Source: Ascoidea rubescens DSM 1968
Taxonomy: Eukaryota; Ascomycota; Saccharomycetes; Ascoideales; Ascoideaceae
Assembly (NCBI RefSeq): GCF_001661345.1
Contig: NW_017962929.1
Span: 246,165-310,164, forward strand
DNA: 64,000 nt
Direction: 5' to 3'
Position numbers and translations under genes: made by a program. Numbering within the stretch: position 1 is the first letter of the stretch; each line of letters starts with the position of its first letter. Positions 1 to 9,280 of this stretch are shown here, piece after piece. The notes under the pieces are model-generated. The model saw nothing but the letters and a program-made list of their open reading frames with translations. It searched no databases and was not told the origin of the DNA.

Positions 1-703
1 TACTTAGCGATAGTGGATAACTTATTAAAGATGTAACCATGATAATAACAAAATTTCTTTCAAAAAAAAAATTTAACCAGTTGAATTTGTCAATTAGTTT
101 TTTGAAAATAAATTTTAGAAAATGAGGTATTGTATCACCAATAATAATGCAAAAAGCCATTGCACCACCAACTGCAAACAATCCCTGAGATAGCAATATC
201 AATATTTTGCCCTTTTTGCCAAAGCATTTAAAACAAACTTCTTGATAAGATGTTGATCCACTTAGTTTTGAATTGATGATGATCAAACGAATTGTCCAAT
301 CGACTAGCACAGTCAATATAACCAACCCAAGGATATAGCCAATGATCCCACAGTTGTAAACAGAGTAGGCTTGAGATATGATTCCAGCACCAACAATAGA
401 ATTTGTCATGTTCATCATGGCCATTTTTAGTGTTGATTTAGTACTTTCATCATCGATAATGTCGTTCGCTTGGTTCTCCTCGATTTCAAATTCCTCAATG
501 CCAAAGCTATCATTGGAATCGTTGTTTCTTGAGTTATTCTGCAGATTATCTGATGCAGTTGCAAAGTTCTCAAAACTGTCATATTCGTTGTTGGTGTTGT
601 GGGTTGTTTTGCTAGATGAGGTGTGGTTGATGCCAACCGGTAGTTCTATGTTGGCATCATCAGGCTCAGATTGAGGGATGTTAGAGTATTTGGCAGTGGC
701 CAT
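1..703 (-). CDS. AVT2: AVT2-like vacuolar amino acid transporter, 3' part off the window
   Basis: The frame is open from an ATG at 703 down to the window edge (234 codons seen, no stop), so the C-terminal half is missing. Residues 1-100 form a polar Asn/Ser/Glu-rich cytosolic tail. A transmembrane region follows and opens with NMTNSIVGAGIISQAY, then GYILGLVILTVLVDW and ILLSQGLFAVGGAMAFCII. The NSIVGAGI-type first helix is the hallmark of the amino acid/auxin permease (AAAP) family. The overall match is closest to fungal AVT2-type proteins, expected at the vacuole or ER membrane to move neutral amino acids. The start is the only in-frame ATG before the conserved core. The subfamily (AVT2 versus AVT5/6/7) is inferred from memory. 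Confidence 0.8.
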   Translation of the reverse strand, partial: MATAKYSNIPQSEPDDANIELPVGINHTSSSKTTHNTNNEYDSFENFATASDNLQNNSRNNDSNDSFGIEEFEIEENQANDIIDDESTKSTLKMAMMNMTNSIVGAGIISQAYSVYNCGIIGYILGLVILTVLVDWTIRLIIINSKLSGSTSYQEVCFKCFGKKGKILILLSQGLFAVGGAMAFCIIIGDTIPHFLKFIFKKLIDKFNWLNFFFERNFVIIMVTSLISYPLSLS

Positions 704-1002
704 CAAGACAATATGGAGCACTGTGTGGTTTGCAGCAAGTAAGGGCTCCGAGAACTAACAGGACAAGCAGCAGAGGAAACAGTATCACCAAGAACAGTTC
801 ATGAGCTTTCTTTGTGTGTATGAAAAGTGTGAACAGAAACAGTAATATATTGACAGGTAAACCTAAAACAGGTGCTGTAAAAGTGGTATAAAAGTGGTAT
901 AAAAGAAGCTCAAGAAAGTGGATGCAAAACTTATACATTCTACAGTGATTTTCGCACTGATCTCAGTGAATTGTCTATAAACAAGAGAAGGAGGACACCG
1001 GT
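704..1002. other. Spacer between the AVT2-like start and the PEX2 stop
   Basis: This 299-base stretch is the presumed AVT2-like promoter. It contains a directly repeated 12-mer (AGTGGTATAAAA, twice near 885-905), which gives two TATA-like boxes on the + strand. I see no gene in it. Confidence 0.4.
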
Positions 1003-2907
1003 TTATAGCTGCAACTCGTCCTGATCGAAATCCTCTTCATACTCCATCAACTCGTCCTCGTTGGTGAGGTTTCGTTGTAAGAAGCCATGGCTCTCGTCGT
1101 CAGAGAAGAAGCCACTGTTCCCACCATCACCATTGTCGCTGTCGCTGTATCCATAATCCTCTTCGTCGCCAGAGCTTGTGTTGTCGCTGTGATCTCCAGT
1201 TTCGTTATTGTTTTCTGTCTCAGAATCAGACAAAGATCGTCCTCTGGGAATCTGGTCAAACGACTCGTCATCAGAATCGTTTTCAATGTCGTTGTGGGTG
1301 TGGTTGTCGACTTCATCACTTTCGGAATCATGATCTGAAAACTCAGAATAAGACCCAGGATCATCATGAGGTTCCTCTTTAGGCTGCTCGATTTCAACTA
1401 AATCATCAAGATTAATCCCGATTATTGCATCAGGATTTATATCTTCGTAGGGTTTGCACCAAAGAACTTGTTTGTAGCATCTTAAACATCTCCATCGTTC
1501 ATCATTGTCGTCATCGTAATCATCATCATCATCATCATCAGTGTTGTGGCTTATAACATGACTGTGATCATGGATTTTTTTCAAATTATCCAAATTTCTT
1601 TCATCAGATTGAAATCTTTCCAATTTTGTCAATAAACACATGTAACAATAAATATGACCACAGTTTGTAATATAGGGATTTGTGATCAAATTTACATTAC
1701 CATCATTGCCAATTAATGAATTTGTATTAGAATTGGAAGAATTTAAATTATTAAAATTATTTGTATTTTGATAACAGATAGCACATTGAGATTGGTTTAA
1801 ATGATTAAACAATTGAATATTTGTCAATTTTTTTAAATTTCTAGATTCACTATGACCACCATCATAATTACCTTGATTTAAATAATTTTTAGAAATGAAT
1901 TTTCCAATTTTTGAATTTTTAAAGAAAATTTTATTTTGTTTTCTTAAATTTTTAAGAATTTTATTCTTGGAATTGTTATTTTTCTGAATTATTGGCAAAA
2001 AAAATATCAAAAATTCTATAAATGTATTCCAAATTAATTGTCTATTTTGATATTCAAATGATACATTACCTTTATTTTTCTTATCAAATTCAATTGAATT
2101 TATATTTGTGGAAATATTTAATAAATAATAATTTAAAGATTGAAATTTCCCATCAATTAAAAATTTGCAAAAAATGAATAAATTCAAAATCTTGTAAAAA
2201 TTAGTGAAAACCATGAAGATTGGTTTAAAAAATCTTAAAAGTTTTTTGATTATATTCTTAAATAAAGATTGTTTTCTCTTTCTATTTTTATTGCTATCAA
2301 ATTCATAATCGTCAACATTTTCAGTCTCATGATTTTCATGGTAATAATCTTCATCCCCATCCCCATCCCCATCCTCATCCTCATCATCATCCATTGAATA
2401 CATATAAAACTCTATTTTTTCATGAAGATACTCAAAAAGAATAAAAAATATATAGTATAAAATTTTGATTTTTTTTGTTAATTTTCTACTATTTTGAGTA
2501 GTTTTTTGAAGATTCTTATTTTCTTTGCTATTATTGACAATCAATTTTAAGTTTTGCAAAAAAAATCCATAAGTTGTTGAATTATCCCAAATCGTGAATT
2601 TAAATAATATTGATTTCAAAAATAGCTTAAGTTCATTTGAGTAATTTAATTTTAAAACTGGATAAAAATTATTATTGAATATCGATAAAGTCTTTTCAAA
2701 TAAAGAGTTGAATATTTCTTGATCTAATAATGTTGCGTCTAATTGATTTACTCTTGTTAAAGGTGATTTATAATTATTTGATAAACTATCGAAAATATTA
2801 ATAGACTTTTGAATAAAACTTGATTTATCATTAAGATTAAAGGGAATATTGTTAGATGAAGCAATAGAGCCGGTGGAAATAATATTGACAAAAGGAACAA
2901 AACTCAT
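1003..2907 (-). CDS. PEX2: Peroxisomal RING-type E3 ligase subunit Pex2, with acidic insertion and tail
   Basis: Pex2 forms the peroxisomal Pex2-Pex10-Pex12 ubiquitin ligase that ubiquitinates the import receptor Pex5. The membrane-embedded N-terminal domain starts with RVNQLDATLLDQEIF and continues with FKFTIWDNSTTYGFFLQNLK, both typical of Pex2. The RING begins with CAIC (Cys375, Cys378), continues NPYITNCGHIYCYMCLLTK and closes with CLRC (Cys474, Cys477). The ATG at 2907 is chosen because the in-frame extension upstream has no ATG. At 634 residues the protein is far longer than the roughly 270 of S. cerevisiae Pex2. The extra length is an Asp/Glu run between the last two RING cysteine pairs, an acidic loop in the N-terminal domain, and about 150 acidic residues after the RING. 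Confidence 0.88.
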   Translation of the reverse strand: MSFVPFVNIISTGSIASSNNIPFNLNDKSSFIQKSINIFDSLSNNYKSPLTRVNQLDATLLDQEIFNSLFEKTLSIFNNNFYPVLKLNYSNELKLFLKSILFKFTIWDNSTTYGFFLQNLKLIVNNSKENKNLQKTTQNSRKLTKKIKILYYIFFILFEYLHEKIEFYMYSMDDDEDEDGDGDGDEDYYHENHETENVDDYEFDSNKNRKRKQSLFKNIIKKLLRFFKPIFMVFTNFYKILNLFIFCKFLIDGKFQSLNYYLLNISTNINSIEFDKKNKGNVSFEYQNRQLIWNTFIEFLIFFLPIIQKNNNSKNKILKNLRKQNKIFFKNSKIGKFISKNYLNQGNYDGGHSESRNLKKLTNIQLFNHLNQSQCAICYQNTNNFNNLNSSNSNTNSLIGNDGNVNLITNPYITNCGHIYCYMCLLTKLERFQSDERNLDNLKKIHDHSHVISHNTDDDDDDDYDDDNDERWRCLRCYKQVLWCKPYEDINPDAIIGINLDDLVEIEQPKEEPHDDPGSYSEFSDHDSESDEVDNHTHNDIENDSDDESFDQIPRGRSLSDSETENNNETGDHSDNTSSGDEEDYGYSDSDNGDGGNSGFFSDDESHGFLQRNLTNEDELMEYEEDFDQDELQL

Positions 2908-3826
2908 TTTAACATAAAAAAGGAGAAAAAAAGAATATTGAGAAGATAATAATAATACTAATGATAAAGAAGTAAAAGAAGCAGATAATGTTTTAAATGA
3001 ATTAGTTAGGAGATTGACTTTATTTCCAATTCTGTGGAAAAAATTGAAAAAAAAACTAAAAAAATTCAAATCAAGCTTTATAAAAAAAAATATATCTCTG
3101 GCAAACTTTTTTGAATTTTTTAGCGCAGTGGTTACAACTTTGTTATTGATTATTCTGTTGCAAGCTCAATTCCCAGTAGAAGAGTAATAATTATCATCAG
3201 CATTCAACGGTATTGAAAACCGTAATTCTTTACTTTGGTTTCGTCAGACACTCAGACACTGATTTTACGTATTTGGTCCCGCTAACTTTTCGAAAAACAT
3301 GTTGGTAATCAAACGTGATTATCTCCGCGATATCTGTTTCTATTTCCTTTGTAATTCAACTGGAATCAGAATCTATGATGTTTCCTAATTGGGATATATA
3401 TTTTTTTTTCTAAAAACTTCTTTCAAATTCTGATGAACAGATCAAAAAATCAAAAATATGTTCAATTTCTAGATTATTATACAAATCATCATATTTGCAA
3501 CTACAACAATTCATAGCTATAAATCATTATGAGTTCCTGATAACTCTCGATTAAATCCGTTTTTTATCAAAAAATCCAAAGCTTTCCTTGGTTTCTTAAA
3601 AAATACAGATTCATCTTGCTGTGGTAAAGAAGTCTTGAAAAAACTTTTATCTATTATTTAAAATACAAATGATAATAAAAATCCAATATATAAACCATTC
3701 ATATCCTGGTCTGTTGATTGGTATATTTTACCCTCAAATCTATTAGTACTTTGTGATAAATTAAAAAGTGCCTTTTAACATATCACTGCTTCTCATTCAC
3801 GTTATAGTAAATACCAAATTGCTATT
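2908..3826. promoter_or_regulatory. Divergent intergenic region PEX2 / LRR gene
   Basis: This 919-base AT-rich region lies between two divergent starts and must hold both promoters. I see no ORF, tRNA or clear protein-binding site in it. Confidence 0.4.
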
Positions 3827-5284
3827 ATGGAAGCTAGTTCTCCTAAGATTATTAATGCAGTCTTTTCAAATCTACCCTATGATAAACTTTGGTTGTTCAC
3901 ATTGTCAGATAATGAGGTTTTAAGACAAAGTGCTTTGAAACATTTGTTTAATAAGGTTACAATAACCAATAAAAAAAATAACAGAAACCGCAATTCATAT
4001 AAATTTGTGTTGAATTTGGAAAATTTTGATAGAATTAATAATCAATATTTTGACTCAATTGAACATCTATTGCTTGATATTCAAACTGGTTTTAGACTGG
4101 GTGTATTATATTATTCCCAATTAAGAAATATATTATATTTAACAAGCAATTTGAAAACTTGTTTATTATATATAAATTCTGATATTGCTGATCAAAGAAA
4201 ATTTTTCATTGCTATTAATTTTTTTAAGATTTTGATTATTTTCAATTCAAACACCATTAAGTCTTTTATCTATTCATTCAGAAACGGAATGGAGTATCGC
4301 AAAAATCCTACTAGTTATAGTCAGAACAATTTTTTAAGTCTCGTACCTAAGTTCATGAAGTTTGATCAAACATTTTCAATTGATGAATTAAAAACCTCAA
4401 ATACCATTGATAATTTAGATTTTTCTAGTTTATCCTTCAACACTAATCTTTCATTTTTTAATTCATTTTTATTATACAATGTATCTTCAAAATACCAAAA
4501 TCTTAATAGATTTCCAAATTTAACTAAGTTTAGTGGTTTGCTGATTCTAAAACTTTTAGATCTATCTCACAATCAAATTCTGAAAATCGATTTACCATCA
4601 TTGCTTAATCTTACTCACTTGAATTTAAGTTGCAATAAAATCCCAAAAATTCCAGATTTATCGCCATTTTTTGATTTAAAAGTTTTAAACTTATCTAATA
4701 ATAAAATCAAAAAAATTTCTGGTTTAACTGAATTATATCACTTACAAGCTTTGAGTTTGTCAGATAATAGGATTTTCAAAACACAAAACTTGCATTATTT
4801 ATTCAGATTAAAATCATTAAATCTTTCATATAACAAGATCAAAACAATTGAAGGGTTAGATGATATAGAGACCTTGAAAATATTCAATCTCTCATTCAAT
4901 AGTATCACTAAAGTTGCTGGTCTATCAGTTTTATGTTCCATAGAAAAACTGGATCTTAAAGGCAATTTTATCAACAGTTTATCGGACCTTCCAGCCTCAA
5001 ATTATTTAATTAATGTAAACTTATCGAGAAATAGAATCACTGGTACTGCTGCTTTATCAGATTTGCATGGTGTAAGAATTCTAAACTTATCAAATAACAA
5101 TCTTTTGAAATTTGATAATATATCTAACTTAACTGAATTAGAGCAGTTAGATATATCATTCAACCTTGCAATAGGATTGAATGATATATCAATGCTAGTA
5201 AAATTACATACATTGAAAGTGAGATCAACCTCTATTAGATATATTCAACACATACCACCTTTTAGCAGATTGAGACTAAAATAA
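3827..5284 (+). CDS. F-box-like, leucine-rich-repeat protein (SDS22-type repeats)
   Basis: This 485-residue protein is not one I can name. Residues 1-45 read like an F-box (LPYDKLWLFTLSDNEVLRQS, followed by an HLFNKVTI-type end), suggesting but not proving a Skp1 contact. From about residue 240 to the end there are roughly ten 22-residue leucine-rich repeats of the form LxxLxLSxNxIxKIxxL. Examples are LKVLNLSNNKIKKISGL and LKSLNLSYNKIKTIEGL, the Sds22/U2A'-type spacing. The ATG at 3827 is the first in frame. No signal peptide or membrane helix is evident. It could be a lineage-specific ubiquitin-ligase adaptor or an Sds22-like phosphatase regulator. The middle third (45-230) matches nothing I know. 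Confidence 0.7.
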   Translation: MEASSPKIINAVFSNLPYDKLWLFTLSDNEVLRQSALKHLFNKVTITNKKNNRNRNSYKFVLNLENFDRINNQYFDSIEHLLLDIQTGFRLGVLYYSQLRNILYLTSNLKTCLLYINSDIADQRKFFIAINFFKILIIFNSNTIKSFIYSFRNGMEYRKNPTSYSQNNFLSLVPKFMKFDQTFSIDELKTSNTIDNLDFSSLSFNTNLSFFNSFLLYNVSSKYQNLNRFPNLTKFSGLLILKLLDLSHNQILKIDLPSLLNLTHLNLSCNKIPKIPDLSPFFDLKVLNLSNNKIKKISGLTELYHLQALSLSDNRIFKTQNLHYLFRLKSLNLSYNKIKTIEGLDDIETLKIFNLSFNSITKVAGLSVLCSIEKLDLKGNFINSLSDLPASNYLINVNLSRNRITGTAALSDLHGVRILNLSNNNLLKFDNISNLTELEQLDISFNLAIGLNDISMLVKLHTLKVRSTSIRYIQHIPPFSRLRLK

Positions 5285-5318
5285 ATGTTTTGGTGAAGGA
5301 TAAAGTTTATCTGCTTTG

Positions 5319-5362
5319 ATAATTGTTTACGGATTGTATAATTGTTTACGGATTGTATAATT
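5319..5362. repeat. 19-bp unit repeated twice
   Basis: ATAATTGTTTACGGATTGT occurs at 5319-5337 and again at 5338-5356, followed by a partial third copy (ATAATT). It lies just after the stop of the LRR gene. Confidence 0.85.
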
Positions 5363-5930
5363 ATGGTGTTGAAATAGTTTATCATTTTATTGTGTTTTTT
5401 GTTTTCATTTATTATTTCATTTTTATTACTTCATTTGCAAATTTAATAGCTTTATTGTCTATATATTTTATATTTTTCACAGTTCGCAAGCTGTTACATA
5501 TTCTCTCCACAGTTTTTTAGCTATTTTATTTAATCCAAAAACAAATAAATATCAAAGACTTACGCTGCATGTGTGCAACTATGACAATGTTGGACCACAA
5601 CATCAATTCATATTTGACAGCCAGTTTCCAGCATTTTTCATTCCCGATACATATAAAAGTCCAATGTTAAAGATTTCACAACAATAATAAGCAATAGAGT
5701 TAGTAAAAACTACCAAATTTAAAAGCAGCAAAACAGAAAGAGCAAAAATAAAACAGAAACAGATTTCGTGATCGTAGTAGTCTGTGATCGTAATAGTTTT
5801 CGTAATTATCTCCGCAATGTTGTTTTATTTTCTCTATGATTCAGTAACTGTCTTGATTGAGATGCATCTGTAGCTCAATTCGCTGTTTGAAATAAACACA
5901 CTGCCAGAAACAAGTTTGGTCGTAATCATC

Positions 5931-5994
5931 GCACCAAACAGCACTCCAAACAGCACTCCAAACAGCACTCCAAACAGCACTCCAAACAGCACAC
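5931..5994. repeat. 12-bp minisatellite, four exact units plus partials
   Basis: The unit GCACTCCAAACA is repeated exactly four times at 5941-5988. It is flanked by a degenerate copy to the left (GCACCAAACA) and a partial one to the right. The array sits about 180 bp upstream of the KRE28-like start. Confidence 0.9.
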
Positions 5995-6081
5995 AGAGAC
6001 AAATCAGTATATTTGGTGCTCTTCTAATGAGAAACCGCTGTGTTTGAGCAAACGAAGCCGTCTTTGTGGGTGGCGTGACCC

Positions 6082-6104
6082 GAGCCCTACTTCTGCTAGG
6101 GCTC
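6082..6104 (+). promoter_or_regulatory. Perfect 8-bp GC-rich hairpin just upstream of the KRE28-like start
   Basis: GAGCCCTA (6082-6089) and TAGGGCTC (6097-6104) are exact inverted copies around a 7-base loop. The structure ends 65 bases before the ATG at 6170 and may lie in the 5' leader. In an AT-rich genome such a hairpin is unlikely to be ordinary background. A palindromic protein-binding site is the alternative. Confidence 0.55.
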
Positions 6105-6169
6105 TTTCGTGGAGAGATTTATTTGTTTACTTCTTTGGGATGGAGCTGGAAGACGAAACACACTGAAAA

Positions 6170-7339
6170 ATGACTGTTGGAGCTGATGGAAGTGGTGGCG
6201 ATGGTGCTGGTGGCAATGGTGCTGGTGATAGCTTTGGTTCGAGTGGCTTGTCTTCTGGCCTTGACTACTGCGAGTTCTCAAACGCTAAGTTAAACTACAT
6301 CAAGAGTCTCAACACACTAATCAAAGACATTGTAAACAATGAAAGCTTGACAGAAAAAAATGCAGACAACGAGATGATCGTGGAAAACATAAAGAACATC
6401 GAGGACAACATCAAGGATTACTACGACAAGTTGATCAAAGAGCCTAGGTACTTGGTGCAGATCATAAACCAGCTCAATGAGTTTTTCTCCAACTTGAAGT
6501 TCACATACTTGGAACAGTATACCAAGGACAAGTTTCTAAGCTACATCTTTGACTCCAAGTTTATTACGATAGAGGATTTGAACAACAAAGTGATTGAAAT
6601 TGGAAAGTTCAAAGAGGTGTTGAACGAGAAAAAAAGTAAGAGAGACGATTTGTTCGTGGAGATAAATCAGATTCTCAGAAAAACCGACACAAAATATAAA
6701 GAGATCAACCAAACTAGCCAGTCGAATAAAAATTTGAGTGCGCAGAATGACAAGTTGTTGCTACAGATAGATGTGGTATCTAAAAAGTTACACACAATAC
6801 ACAGCAACGGTGGTGATGGAAACCATGATAACAGACAGATCTTTAAAAGAAGATTGGATGAGTTTGACGATTATTCTAATGAGGTGTCGAAGCATTTGAC
6901 TAGTTTATTGGATGAAAAGAAATACAGTGAAGGCAACATAAATCATTTGGATATTATCAAAAATCTAGACTACACCAATACGAACAACGACATGAACGAA
7001 TTCTTGGTGCTAAACTCCAAGCCCATTTTGAACCGAATCATCAAAAAGAGAAAGATGATGAATAGCGACTTGGAGCTCAAGTACAGCAACCAATACTTGA
7101 ATAGCTACAACCAGCTACATACATCATTGTCAAACTTAAACAGCATCGAAAAAAAATTGCTAGTTAGAAAGAAAANTTTAATCGACTCCATAGATCAATC
7201 AAACAATCAACAGTTGAAAAATAAACAAAAACACGATAGTAACAAGATGATAATAAATGACAAAAACAGAGAAATCTTGTCTCAATACCTCTCAAGCGAG
7301 TTAAATCTAATGAAAATTCTTTGCAACAACCCAAACTAA
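6170..7339 (+). CDS. KRE28: KRE28-like (Zwint-type) kinetochore coiled-coil protein
   Basis: Kre28 partners Spc105/KNL1 in the outer kinetochore. The 389-residue length is almost that of S. cerevisiae Kre28 (385). The segment LKFTYLEQYTKDKFL recalls the Kre28 segment with LKLTYLEQ, followed by long charged coiled-coil stretches (about residues 130-220 and 300-370). An N-terminal Gly/Asp-rich run (residues 4-30) precedes it. One base is undetermined (n at 7177), leaving one residue near 336 unknown. The protein evolves fast and my match rests on one motif, length and coiled coil, so the call is moderate. The last 24 codons and the 3' flank have an inverted copy at the right window edge. It converges on CUE2, 108 bases away. 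Confidence 0.55.
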   Translation: MTVGADGSGGDGAGGNGAGDSFGSSGLSSGLDYCEFSNAKLNYIKSLNTLIKDIVNNESLTEKNADNEMIVENIKNIEDNIKDYYDKLIKEPRYLVQIINQLNEFFSNLKFTYLEQYTKDKFLSYIFDSKFITIEDLNNKVIEIGKFKEVLNEKKSKRDDLFVEINQILRKTDTKYKEINQTSQSNKNLSAQNDKLLLQIDVVSKKLHTIHSNGGDGNHDNRQIFKRRLDEFDDYSNEVSKHLTSLLDEKKYSEGNINHLDIIKNLDYTNTNNDMNEFLVLNSKPILNRIIKKRKMMNSDLELKYSNQYLNSYNQLHTSLSNLNSIEKKLLVRKKXLIDSIDQSNNQQLKNKQKHDSNKMIINDKNREILSQYLSSELNLMKILCNNPN

Positions 7340-7432
7340 TATACTATATCCCATGAACACATGCATTATATTGACATCATATTAGCATTATACCACTTAA
7401 TCAATTATAAATAAAATTATATATTAATAAAT
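7265..7432. repeat. Left copy of a 168-bp inverted duplication
   Basis: This segment covers the last 25 codons including the stop, plus 93 bases of 3' flank, of the KRE28-like gene. Read in reverse complement it matches 63833-64000 at 166 of 168 positions. The two differences (7360 and 7378, both C here and T in the other copy) are both noncoding. The match stops 16 bases before the CUE2 stop codon. Confidence 0.95.
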
Positions 7433-7447
7433 AAAACTGAATTTCAT

Positions 7448-9280
7448 TTAAAGTTGTTGGCCAATAACTTGAAATGTACCTAAATGTTCATTAAAAATAT
7501 ATTTGTTATTTGTTAAATGTTTTTCAACAAAAGTTCGAATACTGGGACATTCTTTTTTACCATGAAGCCCTCTTCCTGCTATAATTATCAATGGGCCAAC
7601 TAAATTATAATATTTATTTTTTTTCATATTACCTTCGTTTTCTCTGAGCTCAAATTCAATTGATTTCCATTCTGCTAGTATTTGTATGGTGGTTTTTTTT
7701 GAATTTCTTAAACTAAACTTATGCAAATCAATTGTTAAATTCTGCTTGAAATTTAATAACTGTTTTTTTTTTAAATTATTTTGGTGTAATTCACATTTTT
7801 CATTTAATCTTTCAGACAACTTTAAAGTAAATTTTTTTTTACATGCATTATCTCTTGTCTCAAAAATTTCATTTGAACGATTTCTACGATTATAACAAGA
7901 TATTTCAGTATTTAAATATTCTTTGTATCCTTCAGATTTGAGCGATAAGATTAGATAAGGATTCATATTTTTTAAAGGTTGTTTAAAACAATTACCATGA
8001 GGGATGTCATTTTCAGATTTATTGGGCTGCTTAAATTTGCTATCATCTTTGGTTTTTTGAATTTCAAAAATATAAATCAACAACTTAATAAGAAGCAAAT
8101 AATTACCATTAAAATACTCCAATGACTTTTGAAGAAAAATATCTGGCAATTTTAACTGATCGTAATCTGAATTCTCAGTTAAAAATTTTTTCAACATGAT
8201 TGATTCATTACTATTGTGATCATATAAATAAGTTGTTGAATCCACTTTAAAATTGGACACTGATTCTATATTATCTGAATTCAGGTTATTGAAATTTAAA
8301 TTTGTGAAAAATTCTTTTTTAATGGAGTTATGATAGTTTTTAGATGTATTTTTAGGGGATTCAATTTTTCGTATTTCTTTCCATAAAATTTCTGAGGCTT
8401 TAATCTTTTTCAGAACCTCCAAACCCTTCAGATGATTTTTCTTATTGAATGGGCTTTCTACATTAAAATCTATGGTATCCTTTTTGTTTGAGATAAAAGG
8501 CGAATTAAACAAAAAATCTGAGGCCAATGAGTTTGGTGATTCTGAGCACTTTGATGTTAAAAAAGGGGAATCTTCATTTGTTATAATATCGATTATATAT
8601 TTCAAAACGTTTGCACAGTTTTTTTGATAATAAAACTCACACAACTCTACTGGCAATCTTAAAAATTTCAATATCATTTCTAATTGATCATAAATCAAAG
8701 CATGTTTTTCTGGTTTTTTGTGATTTTCATTTGTTTCTAGTAAATCAAAATTGATGTTTTCAATATTTGAGTCATTGAAATCATTATTTATTTGGTTTTG
8801 AGGTTTAATTTCAGCTTTATTGTTTGTTGGTTTGTTATTTTTTGATTTGTTCGTGCTTATATGTTGTTGTTTTTTTCTTGTATTTCTTGACTTTTTTTGC
8901 ACTAATTTAAATTTTTGATTGTTATTTTTACGAACTAAAATGTCTTGAGAAAAAATTAAATTATTTGAAGTCTTATTAATATCACAATTATTTTTTTCAT
9001 GAATTCTCTCAAGCTTACTTTTTGGTATATGTGGAAATGTTTCTATCAAGATAATAATATCAAAATTTTTGTCACATTCTTTGGATAATAATTCACTCGC
9101 TTTATTTTTATCACCTTCACAGGTTTTCAAAACTTCAATTATATGATTCTTTGGCACATTGCTAAAAATTTGCGAAAGACAGTCAACCTCAGGAGCAATG
9201 TCAACTGATAACTTATTTTGAATCTTAATTTTTAAAGAATCATTATTATCAATTTTATCATAATGGTTGATCGGAATCAT
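7448..9280 (-). CDS. CUE2: Cue2-type no-go decay endonuclease (two CUE domains plus Smr)
   Basis: Cue2 cleaves mRNA at collided ribosomes in no-go decay. Two ubiquitin-binding CUE-like domains sit at the N-terminus: about residues 29-70 (VDCLSQIFSNVPKNHIIEVL) and 72-115 (IIILIETFPHIPKSKLERI). The C-terminal Smr nuclease domain shows the DxH motif in LTIDLHKFSL and the AGRGLHGKKECPSIR loop. At 610 residues it is longer than S. cerevisiae Cue2 (about 440). The extra length is a Lys/Asn-rich linker after the CUE domains (about 120-180) and a poorly conserved middle. The ATG at 9280 directly precedes the CUE region. Its stop lies 108 bases from the convergent KRE28-like stop. Confidence 0.85.
   Translation of the reverse strand: MIPINHYDKIDNNDSLKIKIQNKLSVDIAPEVDCLSQIFSNVPKNHIIEVLKTCEGDKNKASELLSKECDKNFDIIILIETFPHIPKSKLERIHEKNNCDINKTSNNLIFSQDILVRKNNNQKFKLVQKKSRNTRKKQQHISTNKSKNNKPTNNKAEIKPQNQINNDFNDSNIENINFDLLETNENHKKPEKHALIYDQLEMILKFLRLPVELCEFYYQKNCANVLKYIIDIITNEDSPFLTSKCSESPNSLASDFLFNSPFISNKKDTIDFNVESPFNKKNHLKGLEVLKKIKASEILWKEIRKIESPKNTSKNYHNSIKKEFFTNLNFNNLNSDNIESVSNFKVDSTTYLYDHNSNESIMLKKFLTENSDYDQLKLPDIFLQKSLEYFNGNYLLLIKLLIYIFEIQKTKDDSKFKQPNKSENDIPHGNCFKQPLKNMNPYLILSLKSEGYKEYLNTEISCYNRRNRSNEIFETRDNACKKKFTLKLSERLNEKCELHQNNLKKKQLLNFKQNLTIDLHKFSLRNSKKTTIQILAEWKSIEFELRENEGNMKKNKYYNLVGPLIIIAGRGLHGKKECPSIRTFVEKHLTNNKYIFNEHLGTFQVIGQQL

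Larger units (their letters stand above)
5285..6169. other. Intergenic region upstream of the KRE28-like gene
   Basis: This 885-base region holds two tandem repeats and a strong hairpin, which are listed separately. I see no credible gene; a 65-codon frame at 5323-5520 is hydrophobic and AT-driven. Confidence 0.4.

Noticed and set aside
2908-3069. In-frame extension of PEX2 upstream of the ATG at 2907
   Set aside because: It has no ATG (begins with TTG) and does not match the Pex2 N-terminus. Similar non-ATG extensions upstream of TRM82, RAD7, UTR4, the PLP decarboxylase, TRM1 and the PRP39/42-like gene were dropped for the same reason.
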